A stretch of DNA of 64,000 bases from JAEHDI01 sp035455185 (GCA_035455185.1 DATIFQ010000343.1:15699-79698), one strand, 5' to 3'; counted from the first letter of the stretch, positions 51,125-61,203 are shown. The notes: a model not told the origin generated them from the sequence alone. Translations and numbers: made by a program.

Positions 51125-52867
51125 ATGCAGCCTCAAGTCCGCTGGTCACTCCCGCAGGCCGATCCGGAGATCGTAGAGTCTCTGGCGGCGGCGCTCGGCG
51201 TGCAATTTCCGGTGGCCCGCGTCCTCTGGCGGCGCGGTTACCGGGAACCCGAAGTGGCGCGCCGGTTCCTCGACCCATCGCTCGCCGATCTGCACGATCC
51301 TTATTTGCTGCGGGACATGCGCCCGGCCGTCGAAAGGCTCCGCCGGGCGATTCTCGAAAAAGAGGAAATCCTTCTCTATGGCGACTACGATGTGGACGGC
51401 GCGATGTCGGTGGTCATCCTGAAGAAGGCGATCGAACTGGCCGGTGGCGCTGCGCGCTTCCATGTTCCACATCGTTTGCGGGACGGCTACGGGATGCGGC
51501 CCGACGTAGTGGAGAAGGCGGCGTCTGCCGGGGTGAAACTAATCGTGAGCGTGGATACGGGTATCCGTGCCGCAGGCGTGGTGGTGCACGCGAACGAACT
51601 GGGAATCGATGTGATCGTCACCGACCACCATCTTCCGGAATCCGAATTGCCGCCGGCCTGCGCGGTAGTTAATCCTAACCGCACGGACTGCGCCTATCCG
51701 GAGAAGAACCTGTGCGGCGCGGGTGTCGCGTTCAAGCTTGTGCAGGCTCTGTTCGGGACACTCGGCTGGACAGCCGCGAGGCAGAGGCGGATGCTCGAGT
51801 CGTTCCTGAAGCTGGTGGCGATCGCGACGGTAGCGGACGTGGTGCCGCTGACAGGCGAGAACCGGATCCTCGTGAAGCACGGCCTCGCCGGACTGCGGAC
51901 CGTGCGAAACGCTGGACTGCGGGCGCTGCTGGACGTGGCGGGCTTCGCCGACGGCGACGGCCCGTCCGCCTCGCAGGTCGCATTCCGGATCGCACCGCGA
52001 ATGAACGCGGCCGGACGTATGGCCGACGCCAACGACGTAATCGACCTGTTTCTGACACAGGACACGAAGCGGGCGCGCGAACTTGCTGATCAGCTTCACG
52101 CCCTGAACCAGGAAAGGCAGCAAGCCGAAGCCGAGATCGTCCAGACGATTCTCGAAGAGTGCGAGAGAACGCCGGTGACCGGCGACCAGATGGCACTGGT
52201 CTTCAGCGGTGAAAACTGGCATCGTGGCGTTGTCGGAATTGTTGCCAACAGGCTGGTCGAGAAGTTCAACCGGCCCGCGTTCGTGTTGAGTGAGGATCCG
52301 GAGGAGGGGCTGGCGCATGGTTCAGGCCGCAGCGTGCGTGCATTTCACCTGCTGGAAGCCCTGGAGTCGATGAGCGGCCTTTTCACACGGTTCGGTGGAC
52401 ACCGGCAGGCGGCCGGGCTCACCGTTCCTGTCGATCGCATCTCCGAATTCCGCCGGCGGCTCAATGAGTATGCCGCCGCGCGATTGACAGCGGACGACCT
52501 TGTGCAGGAACTCGATGTCGACGCCGTGCTCGACCTGAGGGAGATCAGCGAGAAGTCGGTTAACGAAATCCTGCGGCTGGCTCCTTTCGGATTCGGCAAT
52601 CCAGCGCCCCTATTCGCGGTGTTGGACGCGGAACTTGCGGGCCCTCCGGTCGTATGGAAGGACAAACACCTTCGCGTCGGGCTGAAACGGAACGGACGCA
52701 CGGTCATCGCGAAGGCCTGGAACTTCGTCGATCGCGCGGAGGAGTTGGTCGCCGGTGCGAGGCTGGATGCTGTGATCTCGCTCCAGGCGGATCCGTATTC
52801 GCTCAGCCGGGGTTACCCAGGCTGGAGCGCGGAGATCAAGGATGTGCGGCGGTCGCAGGAGAGGTGA
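51125..52867 (+). CDS. recJ: Single-stranded-DNA-specific exonuclease RecJ
   Basis: 580 aa. DHH-family motifs YGDYDVDGAMS and VTDHHLPE, with SVDTGI between them. RecJ degrades 5' ends of ssDNA in recombination and repair. The ATG at 51125 is used; longer readings start in the neighbouring gene in another frame. Full length. Confidence 0.93.
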   Translation: MQPQVRWSLPQADPEIVESLAAALGVQFPVARVLWRRGYREPEVARRFLDPSLADLHDPYLLRDMRPAVERLRRAILEKEEILLYGDYDVDGAMSVVILKKAIELAGGAARFHVPHRLRDGYGMRPDVVEKAASAGVKLIVSVDTGIRAAGVVVHANELGIDVIVTDHHLPESELPPACAVVNPNRTDCAYPEKNLCGAGVAFKLVQALFGTLGWTAARQRRMLESFLKLVAIATVADVVPLTGENRILVKHGLAGLRTVRNAGLRALLDVAGFADGDGPSASQVAFRIAPRMNAAGRMADANDVIDLFLTQDTKRARELADQLHALNQERQQAEAEIVQTILEECERTPVTGDQMALVFSGENWHRGVVGIVANRLVEKFNRPAFVLSEDPEEGLAHGSGRSVRAFHLLEALESMSGLFTRFGGHRQAAGLTVPVDRISEFRRRLNEYAAARLTADDLVQELDVDAVLDLREISEKSVNEILRLAPFGFGNPAPLFAVLDAELAGPPVVWKDKHLRVGLKRNGRTVIAKAWNFVDRAEELVAGARLDAVISLQADPYSLSRGYPGWSAEIKDVRRSQER

Positions 52868-52935
52868 ACTGAGTCAGAACCTGTCCCGGTTTTTCCCGTT
52901 TGCGCTCGCGCAGCACCTGGCAGGAGAATGCACAC

Positions 52936-53727
52936 ATGATCAGAACCGGCTCGCTTATCCTCGCCCTCATCATCCTGGCGCCGCCTGCTGAACCCCAGGG
53001 AATCGAACTGAACGACGGAGAAGACCACGGCGACCCCCCGTTCCTTCTGGAGGAGGGTTGGCGTCCGCTGTTTAACGGGCCCGTTTTACAGGGCTGGCAT
53101 GGCCAGGACGGAAAGCCGCACGAGTGGATGACCACGCGCGGAGTGCGCATGGATCGCTACGGTCCGACGCGGCTGTCGCCGGTTCCGACACCCGGCGACC
53201 GCCTGATCAACGGCCCGCAAGGCCGCACCGTCAATCTGGTCACCGACGAGAAATTCGGCGACGTGGAGTTGTACCTCGAGTTCATGATTCCGAAAGGCTC
53301 GAACTCCGGAGTCTATCTACAGGGCCTCTACGAGGTGCAGGTGTTCGACAGTTGGGGTTCGCTCGAGCCGGTGAAAAGTTCCGACTGCGGCGGGATTTAT
53401 CATCGCTGGATCGATAACAAGGGCGTCGGCGGCTCGGCTCCTTCCCGCAATGCCAGCCGGCGGCCGGGCGAGTGGCAATCTTTCCAGATCTGGTTCCGCG
53501 CGCCGCGCTTCGACGGCTCCGGCAAGAAGGTGGAGAACGCGAAGTTCATCCGTGTGCTGCACAACGGCCTCTCGATTCAGGAGAACGTAGAGGTGGACGG
53601 GCCGACGCGAGCGCACATGAGCCACCCCGAAGCGCCGCTCAATCCTCTCATGCTCCAAGGCGACCATGGGCCGGTGGCGTACCGGAATATCTACATCCGG
53701 TCGCTGCGGCCGATCATCGAGCGGTAG
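52936..53727 (+). CDS. DUF1080-domain secreted protein (3-keto-disaccharide hydrolase family)
   Basis: 263 aa, Sec leader (TGSLILALIILAPPAEPQG), then the DUF1080 concanavalin-like sheet, with GSNSGVYLQGLYEVQV as the signature. The family includes 3-keto-glucoside hydrolases and is abundant in Planctomycetes and Acidobacteriota. AGGAG lies nine bases before the ATG. Followed 6 bases later by a cyclase-family gene. Confidence 0.87.
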   Translation: MIRTGSLILALIILAPPAEPQGIELNDGEDHGDPPFLLEEGWRPLFNGPVLQGWHGQDGKPHEWMTTRGVRMDRYGPTRLSPVPTPGDRLINGPQGRTVNLVTDEKFGDVELYLEFMIPKGSNSGVYLQGLYEVQVFDSWGSLEPVKSSDCGGIYHRWIDNKGVGGSAPSRNASRRPGEWQSFQIWFRAPRFDGSGKKVENAKFIRVLHNGLSIQENVEVDGPTRAHMSHPEAPLNPLMLQGDHGPVAYRNIYIRSLRPIIER

Positions 53728-53733
53728 CGTCGA

Positions 53734-54375
53734 ATGCCCGCGGGACGTGGCTGGATCGACATCTCGGTTCCGCTCCGCACCGGAATGGTGCATTGGCCGG
53801 ACGACCCGCCTGTCCGGATTGAGCGGTTTCAGTCGTTCGAGAACGGCGACGGGTGCAACGTGTCGGCTCTTTCGATGAGCGCGCATACGGGCACCCACGT
53901 GGATGCTCCGTTCCACTTTGCCGCCGAGGGCGAAGGGGTCGACGTGCTGCCCTTTTCTGCGACGATCGGACCGGCGCGGGTGGTCGCGATCCGTAGCCCG
54001 GAGGCGGTACGGCCCGAGGAACTCCGCGCCCATCGGATTCGACGCGGGGAGCGAGTGCTCTTCAAGACACCCGGCTCGGCGCGTCGATTGAAGAGCGGCG
54101 CTTTCGACGAGGACTTCGTCTACATTTCGAAAGAAGCGGCGCTCTTCCTGGCCGAGCGGCAGGTGCGTTGCGTGGGGATTGACTACCTATCGGTGGGCGG
54201 ATTCCGGAAGGATCTGGCGGAGACGCACGAGATCCTGCTCGGAGCCGGAATCTGGGTCATTGAAGGACTCGACCTGTCGCGCGTGAAGCCGGGGCGATAC
54301 GAATTGATCTGCCTCCCGCTGCGGATTGCCGGAGCTGACGGCGCGCCCGCGCGAGCGGTGTTACGGCCGGCGTAA
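53734..54375 (+). CDS. Cyclase-family (kynurenine formamidase-like) hydrolase
   Basis: 213 aa. Metal motif HTGTHVDAPFHF is diagnostic. Members hydrolyse formylkynurenine, isatin or other amides; the substrate here is unknown. It starts 6 bases after the DUF1080 gene stop and is convergent with an AKR gene. Confidence 0.9.
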   Translation: MPAGRGWIDISVPLRTGMVHWPDDPPVRIERFQSFENGDGCNVSALSMSAHTGTHVDAPFHFAAEGEGVDVLPFSATIGPARVVAIRSPEAVRPEELRAHRIRRGERVLFKTPGSARRLKSGAFDEDFVYISKEAALFLAERQVRCVGIDYLSVGGFRKDLAETHEILLGAGIWVIEGLDLSRVKPGRYELICLPLRIAGADGAPARAVLRPA

Positions 54376-54386
54376 CGCGGGCTGTA

Positions 54387-55304
54387 TCAGGATTCCCGTT
54401 TGTATTGCTCGATCTTAGGGCCGTAGGGGCCTTTCTTCGTCCTCGCGAGCAAGGCGCTCATCTCGTCGCTGGTCATCTTCTGGAACGTCTTGACGACGAG
54501 GACGTTCTCCTCGAGTTGTTCCGGAGTCTCAGGTCCTGAGACGAGGGTATCAATATCCTGGCTGAGCGCGAAGCGAAGACACTCTCGTATCGATGCGATC
54601 CCGTTCTTTGTGATTGTGCCCATGCCGTTACTCTTCATCCCGAGGAGTCCAAGTCCCTTCTTACGGATGTTCGGCAGGACACTCTGAATGAAGCTGCGAT
54701 AGTGCGGGTCAATCAGGTTGACCGGGTGCTGAACCGTTTCCCAGCCATCGAAGGCGTCGAGCAGGCGTTGGTGGACGGCCGGGTCACGGTGGCCGGTGAA
54801 GCCGATGTGGCGGGTCTTCCCCTGTTGCTTTGCCTTGACGAACGCTTCGAGGGCTCCGTTCGGTCCGAGGATCTGATCGACCTCCGCCTGCGTACTGACC
54901 TCATGACATTGCCAGAGGTCGAGGTAGTCTGTCCGCATGCGCTTCAGCGTCTCATCCAGTTGGCGCATGGCGCTGTCGCGGTCGCGCAACTGCGCCTTCG
55001 ACATGAGCAGGACCTTCGAACGAAGACCGCCGGCAAGCGCCTTACCGTAGATTTCGTCGCTACGGCCGTCGTTGTAATGGTGAGCGCTGTCGAAGACGGT
55101 GACGCCGAGATCGACGGCGCGCCGGATCATGCGCACGCCGGTCTCTTCGCCGTGCATCCCCATGTGATAGCCGCCAAGGCAGAATCGCGATACGTGAAGC
55201 CCGGTCTTGCCGAGAGTCGCCATGGGCATCGGAGCCTCGGCGAGGACCTTCAACCGGGAACCCAGAGACAGTGAAGACAATTCAAGAAAGGTTCGTCGAT
55301 CCAT
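54387..55304 (-). CDS. Aldo/keto reductase with Tat-like leader
   Basis: 305 aa. Catalytic tetrad residues lie in FDSAHHYNDG (Asp, Tyr), LLMSKAQL (Lys) and WQCHEV (His). The first residues MDRRTFLELSSLSLG look like a short twin-arginine leader. AGGAGG sits just before the ATG. It follows the CMD gene by 34 bases and may be co-transcribed. Substrate unknown. Confidence 0.85.
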   Translation of the reverse strand: MDRRTFLELSSLSLGSRLKVLAEAPMPMATLGKTGLHVSRFCLGGYHMGMHGEETGVRMIRRAVDLGVTVFDSAHHYNDGRSDEIYGKALAGGLRSKVLLMSKAQLRDRDSAMRQLDETLKRMRTDYLDLWQCHEVSTQAEVDQILGPNGALEAFVKAKQQGKTRHIGFTGHRDPAVHQRLLDAFDGWETVQHPVNLIDPHYRSFIQSVLPNIRKKGLGLLGMKSNGMGTITKNGIASIRECLRFALSQDIDTLVSGPETPEQLEENVLVVKTFQKMTSDEMSALLARTKKGPYGPKIEQYKRES

Positions 55305-55338
55305 TGTGCCTCCTATCCGAGCACAGGAATCTGTTCCC

Positions 55339-55737
55339 TCAGGACGTCCGGAACCGCTCGTCGGTTTCCACCTGGTAGCCATTGGCTAGGCGGTTTGTTT
55401 CATTGGCCATGCCGACTACGGCCATCAACTCGGCAAACATCTCCTGCGTCATGCCCGCCTTACGAGCCGAAGCGGTGTGTGAAGCGATGCAGTAGCCGCA
55501 CCCGTTGGTGGCGCTGATCGCGACATAAATCATCTCTTTGGTGAGCGGGTCGAGCGCTCCGGGCCGCATGATCTCTTTGATGCTTTCCCATGTGCGCTTG
55601 AGCGTCGCCGGATCGTGCGCGATCGCCTTCCAGAAGTTGTTGATCCAGTCCGTGTTACGGGTGGCCATGATGTCATCGTAAACGGCCCGGACTTCGGGGC
55701 TTGCCTGGTCGTACTCGATCAGTCCAAACGTTGCCAT
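55339..55737 (-). CDS. Carboxymuconolactone decarboxylase-family (AhpD-like) protein
   Basis: 132 aa. The CGYCIASHT motif (CxxC followed by His) is that of AhpD-like peroxidase partners. GGAGGAAG precedes the ATG. Probably a redox helper; not a true decarboxylase. Upstream of the AKR gene. Confidence 0.9.
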   Translation of the reverse strand: MATFGLIEYDQASPEVRAVYDDIMATRNTDWINNFWKAIAHDPATLKRTWESIKEIMRPGALDPLTKEMIYVAISATNGCGYCIASHTASARKAGMTQEMFAELMAVVGMANETNRLANGYQVETDERFRTS

Positions 55738-55767
55738 GAATTCTTCCTCCGGGTATTATCGGCGATC

Positions 55768-58335
55768 TCACTTTGCGTCGCGCCAGTTTGAACCGGCGCC
55801 GATATCCACCACCAGCGGGACTTCCAGACGGTGCACGCTTTCCATCTCGTGCTTGACGAGTTTCGATACTTCGTCGATCTCGCTGGGTGGGGTTTCGAAG
55901 AGCAACTCGTCGTGGACCTGGAGCAGCATCGCCGTCTGGAGGCCACGGGACCGGAGTTCACGGTCGATGCGGATCATCGCAAGCTTGATGAGGTCGGCGG
56001 CAGTGCCCTGGAGCGGGGTGTTCACGGCCGTGCGTTCGGCGAAGCCGCGGGCGTTCGGGTTGCGGCTGGCGATGTCGGGGATCGGGCGCCGGCGGCCGAA
56101 GAGCGTGCGCGTCACTCCGTTCTTGCGTACTTCGGCAATGGTATCGTCGATGAACTTCCTCACGCCGGCATAGCGCTCGAAATAGCTCTTGATGTAGCTC
56201 TGCGCTTCGCTTTGGGGAATGCCGAGCTGGCCCGAGAGGCCGAAGGCGCTCAGTCCGTAGACTATGCCGAAGTTGACCGCTTTGGCGTTGCGACGCAGAT
56301 CCGGCGTCACCATCAGAGGCGGAACTCCGAACACCTCGGCGGCCGTGCGGGTGTGGATGTCCTCACCGTTGCGGAAGGCCTCCACGAGCACCGGATCGCG
56401 GGACATGTGGGCGAGCAGGCGAAGCTCGATCTGGGAATAGTCCGCTGCCACTAGAAGCCAGCCTTCGCGCGGGACGAAGGCCGCGCGGATCTCGCGGCCG
56501 AGCTCGGTGCGGATTGGAATGTTCTGCAGGTTCGGATTGGAGGAAGAGAGGCGCCCAGTGGCGGCGCCTACCTGGTTGAAGCTCGTGTGGAGGCGGCCGG
56601 TGTCCGGGCGGATCAACGCAGGGAGCGCGTCGACGTAGGTCCCCTTGAGCTTGGCGAGCTGCCGGTATTCGAGAACCTTGGCAGCGATGAGGTGTTCGGC
56701 GGCGAGTTCTTCAAGGACGTCGGCTGCGGTCGATGGGGCTTTGCCCTTGCCGTACCGGACCGGTACGGCAAGGCTCAGGTCCTCGAAAAGCACCTTGCCG
56801 AGCTGTTGCGGGGAGTTGATGTTGAACGGACGACCGGCCAGCGAGTGGATCTCCGCGGTGAGACGCTGTATCTCCGAATCCATGCGGTTCGAGAGCTCGC
56901 CGAGCGCTGAAGGATCGATGCGGATGCCGGTGCGCTCCATCCGGGTGAGAACGGAGACGAGCGGCATGTCGATGGTGTCGTACACGTTCCGCAAGCACTG
57001 CGCGTCAACCTCCGCTCCGAGGACGCCGGCAAGTTCCAGCGCGCAGTCGGCGCGCTCTTCCGGTGAGCCGCCCAGCTTCCGGTCAAAACGCCGTTGGGCG
57101 AGCTGTTCTAGGGAACAACCGGACGGGTCCGCCTCGAGCAGGAACGCGTAGAGCATGACGTCTTCGGTGAAGCCGCGTGCCTCGATGCCGTTGCGGGCAA
57201 GCTCGATCAGGACGGTTTTTGCATCGTGGGCGACCTTCGGGCGATGCTCGTCTTCGAGCACGCCCCGCACGCCTTCCAAGAGCGAGAACGGCACTGCCCG
57301 CCCTTCGCCGCATTTCCCCGCCAGTCCGAGACTTGAGAGGGACAGTTCGCCCTCGCCAGCGGCCTGTACTGCCACTGCGACCGGCTTTTCGGGCGGGATC
57401 GCGGCGAGGTATTCGGCCAGTTCCTCGCCGGTCTCAATGGCACGGTAGTCGCGAGGCTCGGAATCTCCACCCCCCACTTCCTTGAGAAGACTGAAGAACT
57501 CCAGATCCTTGTAGATCTCTCGAAGGGCGGAGTCGTCCGGCGGCCGCGCCTGAAACGTGCCGAGGTCCCACTCGACCGGTACCGTTGTGTCGATTGTGGC
57601 GAGGCGTTTGCTCAGGAGCACCTGATCACGGTGGTTCAACAGGCTCTCCCGGTACATCTTGCGCTCGACCTCGGAAGCGCGTTCCAGCAGATTCTCCACC
57701 GAGCCGAACCGGGCGATCAGATCCTTGGCACCCTTCTCTCCGATGCCTGGAGCGCCGGGAATGTTGTCGACCGCGTCTCCTTTGAGTGCGAGCAAGTCGG
57801 CTACCTGAGACGGCGCGACGCCCATGAATTCCTCGACCTTCGCCGGGTCATACAGCGTGTCGTCCTTCGTCGGGTTCAGCATCGAAACCCGGTCGTCGAC
57901 GAGCTGCATCATATCTTTGTCGCTCGAAACAATGACCACGTCGACGCCGGCAGCCTTCGCCTGGTGGGCGATGGCGCCAATGACGTCATCTGCCTCGAAA
58001 CCGGCGTGCTCGAGGACGGGGATGCGCATTGTTTCGAGCAGGCGACGAACGTAGGGGATCTGCTCAAGCAGGTCAGGTGGCGTCTCGGCACGGTTAGCCT
58101 TATAGTCGGCGAATTCCTGTTCACGAAAGGACGGGCCGCTCTCAAAGATCGCCGCGATGTAGTCGGGATGATGTGCGGAGATCAGCTTCCGGAGCATGTT
58201 GTGGAAGATGTAAACGGCCTCCGTGGAGAGGCCCGAGCGGGTGCGCATGGGCGGAGCTCCGCTTCGGGCTCGGGCGTGGTAAGCACGGAAAATGAAGCCG
58301 AAAGCATCGATGAGGAACAGGCGCGGGCGGGACAT
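55768..58335 (-). CDS. polA: DNA polymerase I
   Basis: 855 aa, with a 5'-3' nuclease (FEADDVIGAIA; GDAVDNIPG), an exonuclease-like middle (~298-480) and the polymerase (DYSQIELRLLAH, NFGIVYG, VHDELLFE). In the middle domain the DxE of ExoI is absent: the segment PVAVAVQAAGEG replaces it, so proofreading is probably lost, as in Taq. The ATG at 58335 is used. Divergent from lpxC. Confidence 0.94.
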   Translation of the reverse strand: MSRPRLFLIDAFGFIFRAYHARARSGAPPMRTRSGLSTEAVYIFHNMLRKLISAHHPDYIAAIFESGPSFREQEFADYKANRAETPPDLLEQIPYVRRLLETMRIPVLEHAGFEADDVIGAIAHQAKAAGVDVVIVSSDKDMMQLVDDRVSMLNPTKDDTLYDPAKVEEFMGVAPSQVADLLALKGDAVDNIPGAPGIGEKGAKDLIARFGSVENLLERASEVERKMYRESLLNHRDQVLLSKRLATIDTTVPVEWDLGTFQARPPDDSALREIYKDLEFFSLLKEVGGGDSEPRDYRAIETGEELAEYLAAIPPEKPVAVAVQAAGEGELSLSSLGLAGKCGEGRAVPFSLLEGVRGVLEDEHRPKVAHDAKTVLIELARNGIEARGFTEDVMLYAFLLEADPSGCSLEQLAQRRFDRKLGGSPEERADCALELAGVLGAEVDAQCLRNVYDTIDMPLVSVLTRMERTGIRIDPSALGELSNRMDSEIQRLTAEIHSLAGRPFNINSPQQLGKVLFEDLSLAVPVRYGKGKAPSTAADVLEELAAEHLIAAKVLEYRQLAKLKGTYVDALPALIRPDTGRLHTSFNQVGAATGRLSSSNPNLQNIPIRTELGREIRAAFVPREGWLLVAADYSQIELRLLAHMSRDPVLVEAFRNGEDIHTRTAAEVFGVPPLMVTPDLRRNAKAVNFGIVYGLSAFGLSGQLGIPQSEAQSYIKSYFERYAGVRKFIDDTIAEVRKNGVTRTLFGRRRPIPDIASRNPNARGFAERTAVNTPLQGTAADLIKLAMIRIDRELRSRGLQTAMLLQVHDELLFETPPSEIDEVSKLVKHEMESVHRLEVPLVVDIGAGSNWRDAK

Positions 58336-58520
58336 GCCTCCCCATGATACCCCCAGTGCCGTGTGGGAGGCACAGCACACCACAACATGCTGCAATGTGT
58401 GGTTATTTTGCAACAGTTAGCGTTGCGTAATCCATTGAAACTAAAGGGTATGTGAGTGGTGGGTCAATTGCCGGTATACGTAGCCTAGTAATACCTGAGC
58501 AATCTAGAGGATAGTACTGC
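58336..58520. other. Divergent polA/lpxC intergenic region
   Basis: 185 bases, somewhat richer in A/T than the surroundings. No repeat or known site was recognised, and no convincing promoter pair. It must hold both promoters. Confidence 0.4.
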
Positions 58521-59411
58521 TTGCGCTTCGAAACCACGATACAACGACCGGTCGCCGCGTCTGGAGTGGGGTTACACAGCGGCGTACCGGTATCGATCCG
58601 GATCATTCCAGCGCCGCCGTCGACCGGCATCGTGTTCCTCCGCACGGACCTCGAACGGTTTCCGATACCCGCGAACTGGCGCAATGTCGCCAGGGTGAGC
58701 TATGCCACGAGCTTGATGCGGCAAGGCGTGCTGATCTCGACGACTGAGCATCTGCTCAGTGTCTTCTACAGCATGGGCGTGGACAACGCTTATGTGGAGA
58801 TCGACAACCTCGAGGTCCCGATCCTCGACGGCAGCGGCCAGCCATTCGTGAAGATGATCGAGCGTGCGGGCCTCCGTATGTACCGGCGGCGGCGAAGGTA
58901 CCTGCGCATCCGCCGGCCGGTGACGGTCGAAGACCGGGACAAGCGGATCTCGATCTTGCCGGCTGACCGCTTCTTGCTGAGCTGCGAGATTCAGTTCGAC
59001 CATCCGCTGGTAGGGCAGCAGTCGGTGGAGATGGAGGTGACGCCAGGGCGTTACGCGAGTGAGCTCGCGCCGGCGCGTACGTTCGGTTTTTCGCACGAAC
59101 TGGACCAAATGAGGAACATGGGTCTGATTCGCGGGGCGTCGCTCGACAACGCCGTTTGTTTCGAACGCGAAAGCGTTATGAATCCAGGTGGCTTGCGATT
59201 CCCTGACGAGTGCTGCCGGCATAAGGCGCTGGACTTGATCGGTGATCTGGCGCTGATCGGCAAGCCACTGCTCGGACACGTCATCGCGGAGCGGGCCGGT
59301 CACGCCATGCACGCGGCGCTTGTGGCACGCATCATGTCCGACCCGTCCCTGTACGAAGTGCTGAGCTTCGATCAACTCGCCGACAGGGTGGCGCACGCAC
59401 TGGTATCCTGA
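58521..59411 (+). CDS. lpxC: UDP-3-O-acyl-N-acetylglucosamine deacetylase
   Basis: 296 aa zinc deacetylase, the first committed step of lipid A synthesis. The TTEHLLSVFYSMGVDNAYVE motif with its His, the CRHKALDLIGDL motif with His and Asp, and AGHAMHAA are all intact. The TTG start is preceded by AGAGGA nine bases upstream. Its presence indicates an outer membrane. Confidence 0.95.
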   Translation: MRFETTIQRPVAASGVGLHSGVPVSIRIIPAPPSTGIVFLRTDLERFPIPANWRNVARVSYATSLMRQGVLISTTEHLLSVFYSMGVDNAYVEIDNLEVPILDGSGQPFVKMIERAGLRMYRRRRRYLRIRRPVTVEDRDKRISILPADRFLLSCEIQFDHPLVGQQSVEMEVTPGRYASELAPARTFGFSHELDQMRNMGLIRGASLDNAVCFERESVMNPGGLRFPDECCRHKALDLIGDLALIGKPLLGHVIAERAGHAMHAALVARIMSDPSLYEVLSFDQLADRVAHALVS

Positions 59412-59417
59412 AGGGCT

Positions 59418-59978
59418 GTGTCGTTTGCGCGCGCGGCCCGGCAACTCCCGAACTTCATCACGGCGACACGAATCGTTCTTACGCCGTTTATCGCCGTATC
59501 GATCCTCGGTGGCGGCCACCGAAATGCGTTGATCTTACTGGTCATCGCCGGTATTACGGACGGCCTTGACGGCTATCTCGCGCGGCGCTTCCAGTGGTTC
59601 TCCAGGCTGGGAGCGTACCTCGATCCAGTGGCAGATAAACTCTTACTGGCCGTTGTTTACATCTGTTTGGGTGTGATCGGACTAGCGCCGCTGTGGCTGG
59701 TCGCCGTCATTTTCGGGCGTGACATCCTGATCCTTGCATTCGGCGGGACGATGATGGCAAGGGGAGGCCGCCGGGAACTCCGGCCGTCGATCTGGGGAAA
59801 GATGAGCACTACTTTTCAGATTGCCACCGGGGTGGCCCTCATCGCCGGCCGGGCGTACCCTGCGCTCGCGTTGGACCGGGCGGGCCTTTGGCTGATCCCT
59901 GTCACGGCTGCCGCCACGCTGTGGAGTGGATTGCACTACGCCTGGACCGCCTGGCGGATGGTACGCGGTCCTGCGTAG
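59418..59978 (+). CDS. CDP-alcohol phosphatidyltransferase (PgsA-like)
   Basis: 186 aa membrane enzyme. The motif D-G-L-D-G-Y-L-A-R-R ... G-x3-D-x3-D (ITDGLDGYLARRF; GAYLDPVADK) is complete. It most likely makes phosphatidylglycerophosphate. GTG start, six bases after lpxC. Confidence 0.9.
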   Translation: MSFARAARQLPNFITATRIVLTPFIAVSILGGGHRNALILLVIAGITDGLDGYLARRFQWFSRLGAYLDPVADKLLLAVVYICLGVIGLAPLWLVAVIFGRDILILAFGGTMMARGGRRELRPSIWGKMSTTFQIATGVALIAGRAYPALALDRAGLWLIPVTAAATLWSGLHYAWTAWRMVRGPA

Positions 59979-60017
59979 TAGGATTGACGGAGCAGGCCTG
60001 CCAGAGTAGGCTAAGGG

Positions 60018-60596
60018 ATGGGGGCCGCCATGACACGCTATCTACCCTCCCGGCGCTATCTATGGGGCGGGCTCGCCGCCTGGGGACTGGCGGCATTGTC
60101 GGGTGTGTTCGCGATCGAGTGGGCGCCGGCGCTGATCGCCGTCGTACTCTTTCTTATCAGTTCGGGGCTGCTTGTATTCCTCGCGTTGCGGCCTCCGGTG
60201 GAAATCCGGGAAAGCCACCTGATTGTGGGCAACCGTGCCATTCCTTGGGGCGAAATCCGCCGTGTGGATCGTACCGGGTGGATATCTCCGTTGGTGGTCC
60301 GGCTCACGTTTTCCGATGACAGCCGGATGCTGTTGATCTATCCGGGAGATCTCGACTCCGCGAACAGCTTGCTCCGGCATTTGCGCAGACACTCGCGCGA
60401 GGCGCAGATCGACGGCAGGGCCCATCGGGAGTTCTGGGGCGACGCTCTTCCGGCCGTGCCCGAGAGGAAAGAAGAACTGCCATCCCCCCGCTACAGGCTA
60501 CTCCGTCCCGAGGACGAAGCAGAAGTAGAGCGCATGTTCCATCAACTGAAAACGGTGGGACGACTCGACCAGAATAACTCTTCGGACGAGAAGTAG
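60018..60596 (+). CDS. Two-helix membrane protein of unknown function
   Basis: 192 aa. Two close transmembrane helices (WGGLAAWGLAALSGVF; LIAVVLFLISSGLLVFLAL) are followed by a PH-like cytoplasmic domain (RESHLIVGNRAIPWGEIRRV) and a charged C-terminus. A Met at 60030 is an alternative start. Function not identified. Confidence 0.6.
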   Translation: MGAAMTRYLPSRRYLWGGLAAWGLAALSGVFAIEWAPALIAVVLFLISSGLLVFLALRPPVEIRESHLIVGNRAIPWGEIRRVDRTGWISPLVVRLTFSDDSRMLLIYPGDLDSANSLLRHLRRHSREAQIDGRAHREFWGDALPAVPERKEELPSPRYRLLRPEDEAEVERMFHQLKTVGRLDQNNSSDEK

Positions 60597-60599
60597 CCC

Positions 60600-61199
60600 T
60601 TGTACTTCTCGAAACCCTTTCGCTCAGGTTTGGCTGTCGGCGGCGCTCTCGTGGCGGTTCTGGCAACCACATATCCCATCTCACTGGGGGCCCTCGGCGG
60701 GTTTCTGGTAAAGGCGGAGCAGCCAGTGCGGGCCGACATCGCGGTGGTGCTCGCCGGGGACTACTTCGGGAACCGCATCACAAAGGCGGGCGAGCTGGTC
60801 CGTCAGGGTTACGTTTCGAAAGTGCTTGTCAGCGGTCCGAAGGGATTCTATGGCTACGCCGAGTCCGACTTGGCGGTACCGTTCGTGGTCAAGAAAGGAT
60901 ATCCCGCCGAGTGCTTCATTCCGTTTCCCCTTGACGCCGATTCCACTCGGGAAGAGGCGGAAATCATCGTCGGGGAGTTGCGACGCCGGAACGTGCATAC
61001 GTTTTTGATCGTGACGAGCGATTACCACTCGCGCCGTGCCGGCTCGATCTTTCGGAATCTGGCCGGCGGCCTGAAGTTTCGCGTAGTCGCTGCTCCAGAT
61101 AAGTCGTTCCGTGCCGAGGGGTGGTGGAAAACCAGGCCGGGACAAAAGCAGTTTGCGCTTGAATGGATGAAGACGATCGCGACGTGGATCGGTCTGTAA
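60600..61199 (+). CDS. YdcF/ElyC-family (DUF218) membrane-anchored protein
   Basis: 199 aa, N-terminal hydrophobic helix and a DUF218 domain (ADIAVVLAGD; SDYHSRRAGSIF). ElyC-type proteins affect envelope polymer synthesis. TTG start, 3 bases after the previous stop; it leads into the exporter gene 4 bases later. Confidence 0.82.
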   Translation: MYFSKPFRSGLAVGGALVAVLATTYPISLGALGGFLVKAEQPVRADIAVVLAGDYFGNRITKAGELVRQGYVSKVLVSGPKGFYGYAESDLAVPFVVKKGYPAECFIPFPLDADSTREEAEIIVGELRRRNVHTFLIVTSDYHSRRAGSIFRNLAGGLKFRVVAAPDKSFRAEGWWKTRPGQKQFALEWMKTIATWIGL

Positions 61200-61203
61200 C
61201 AAC

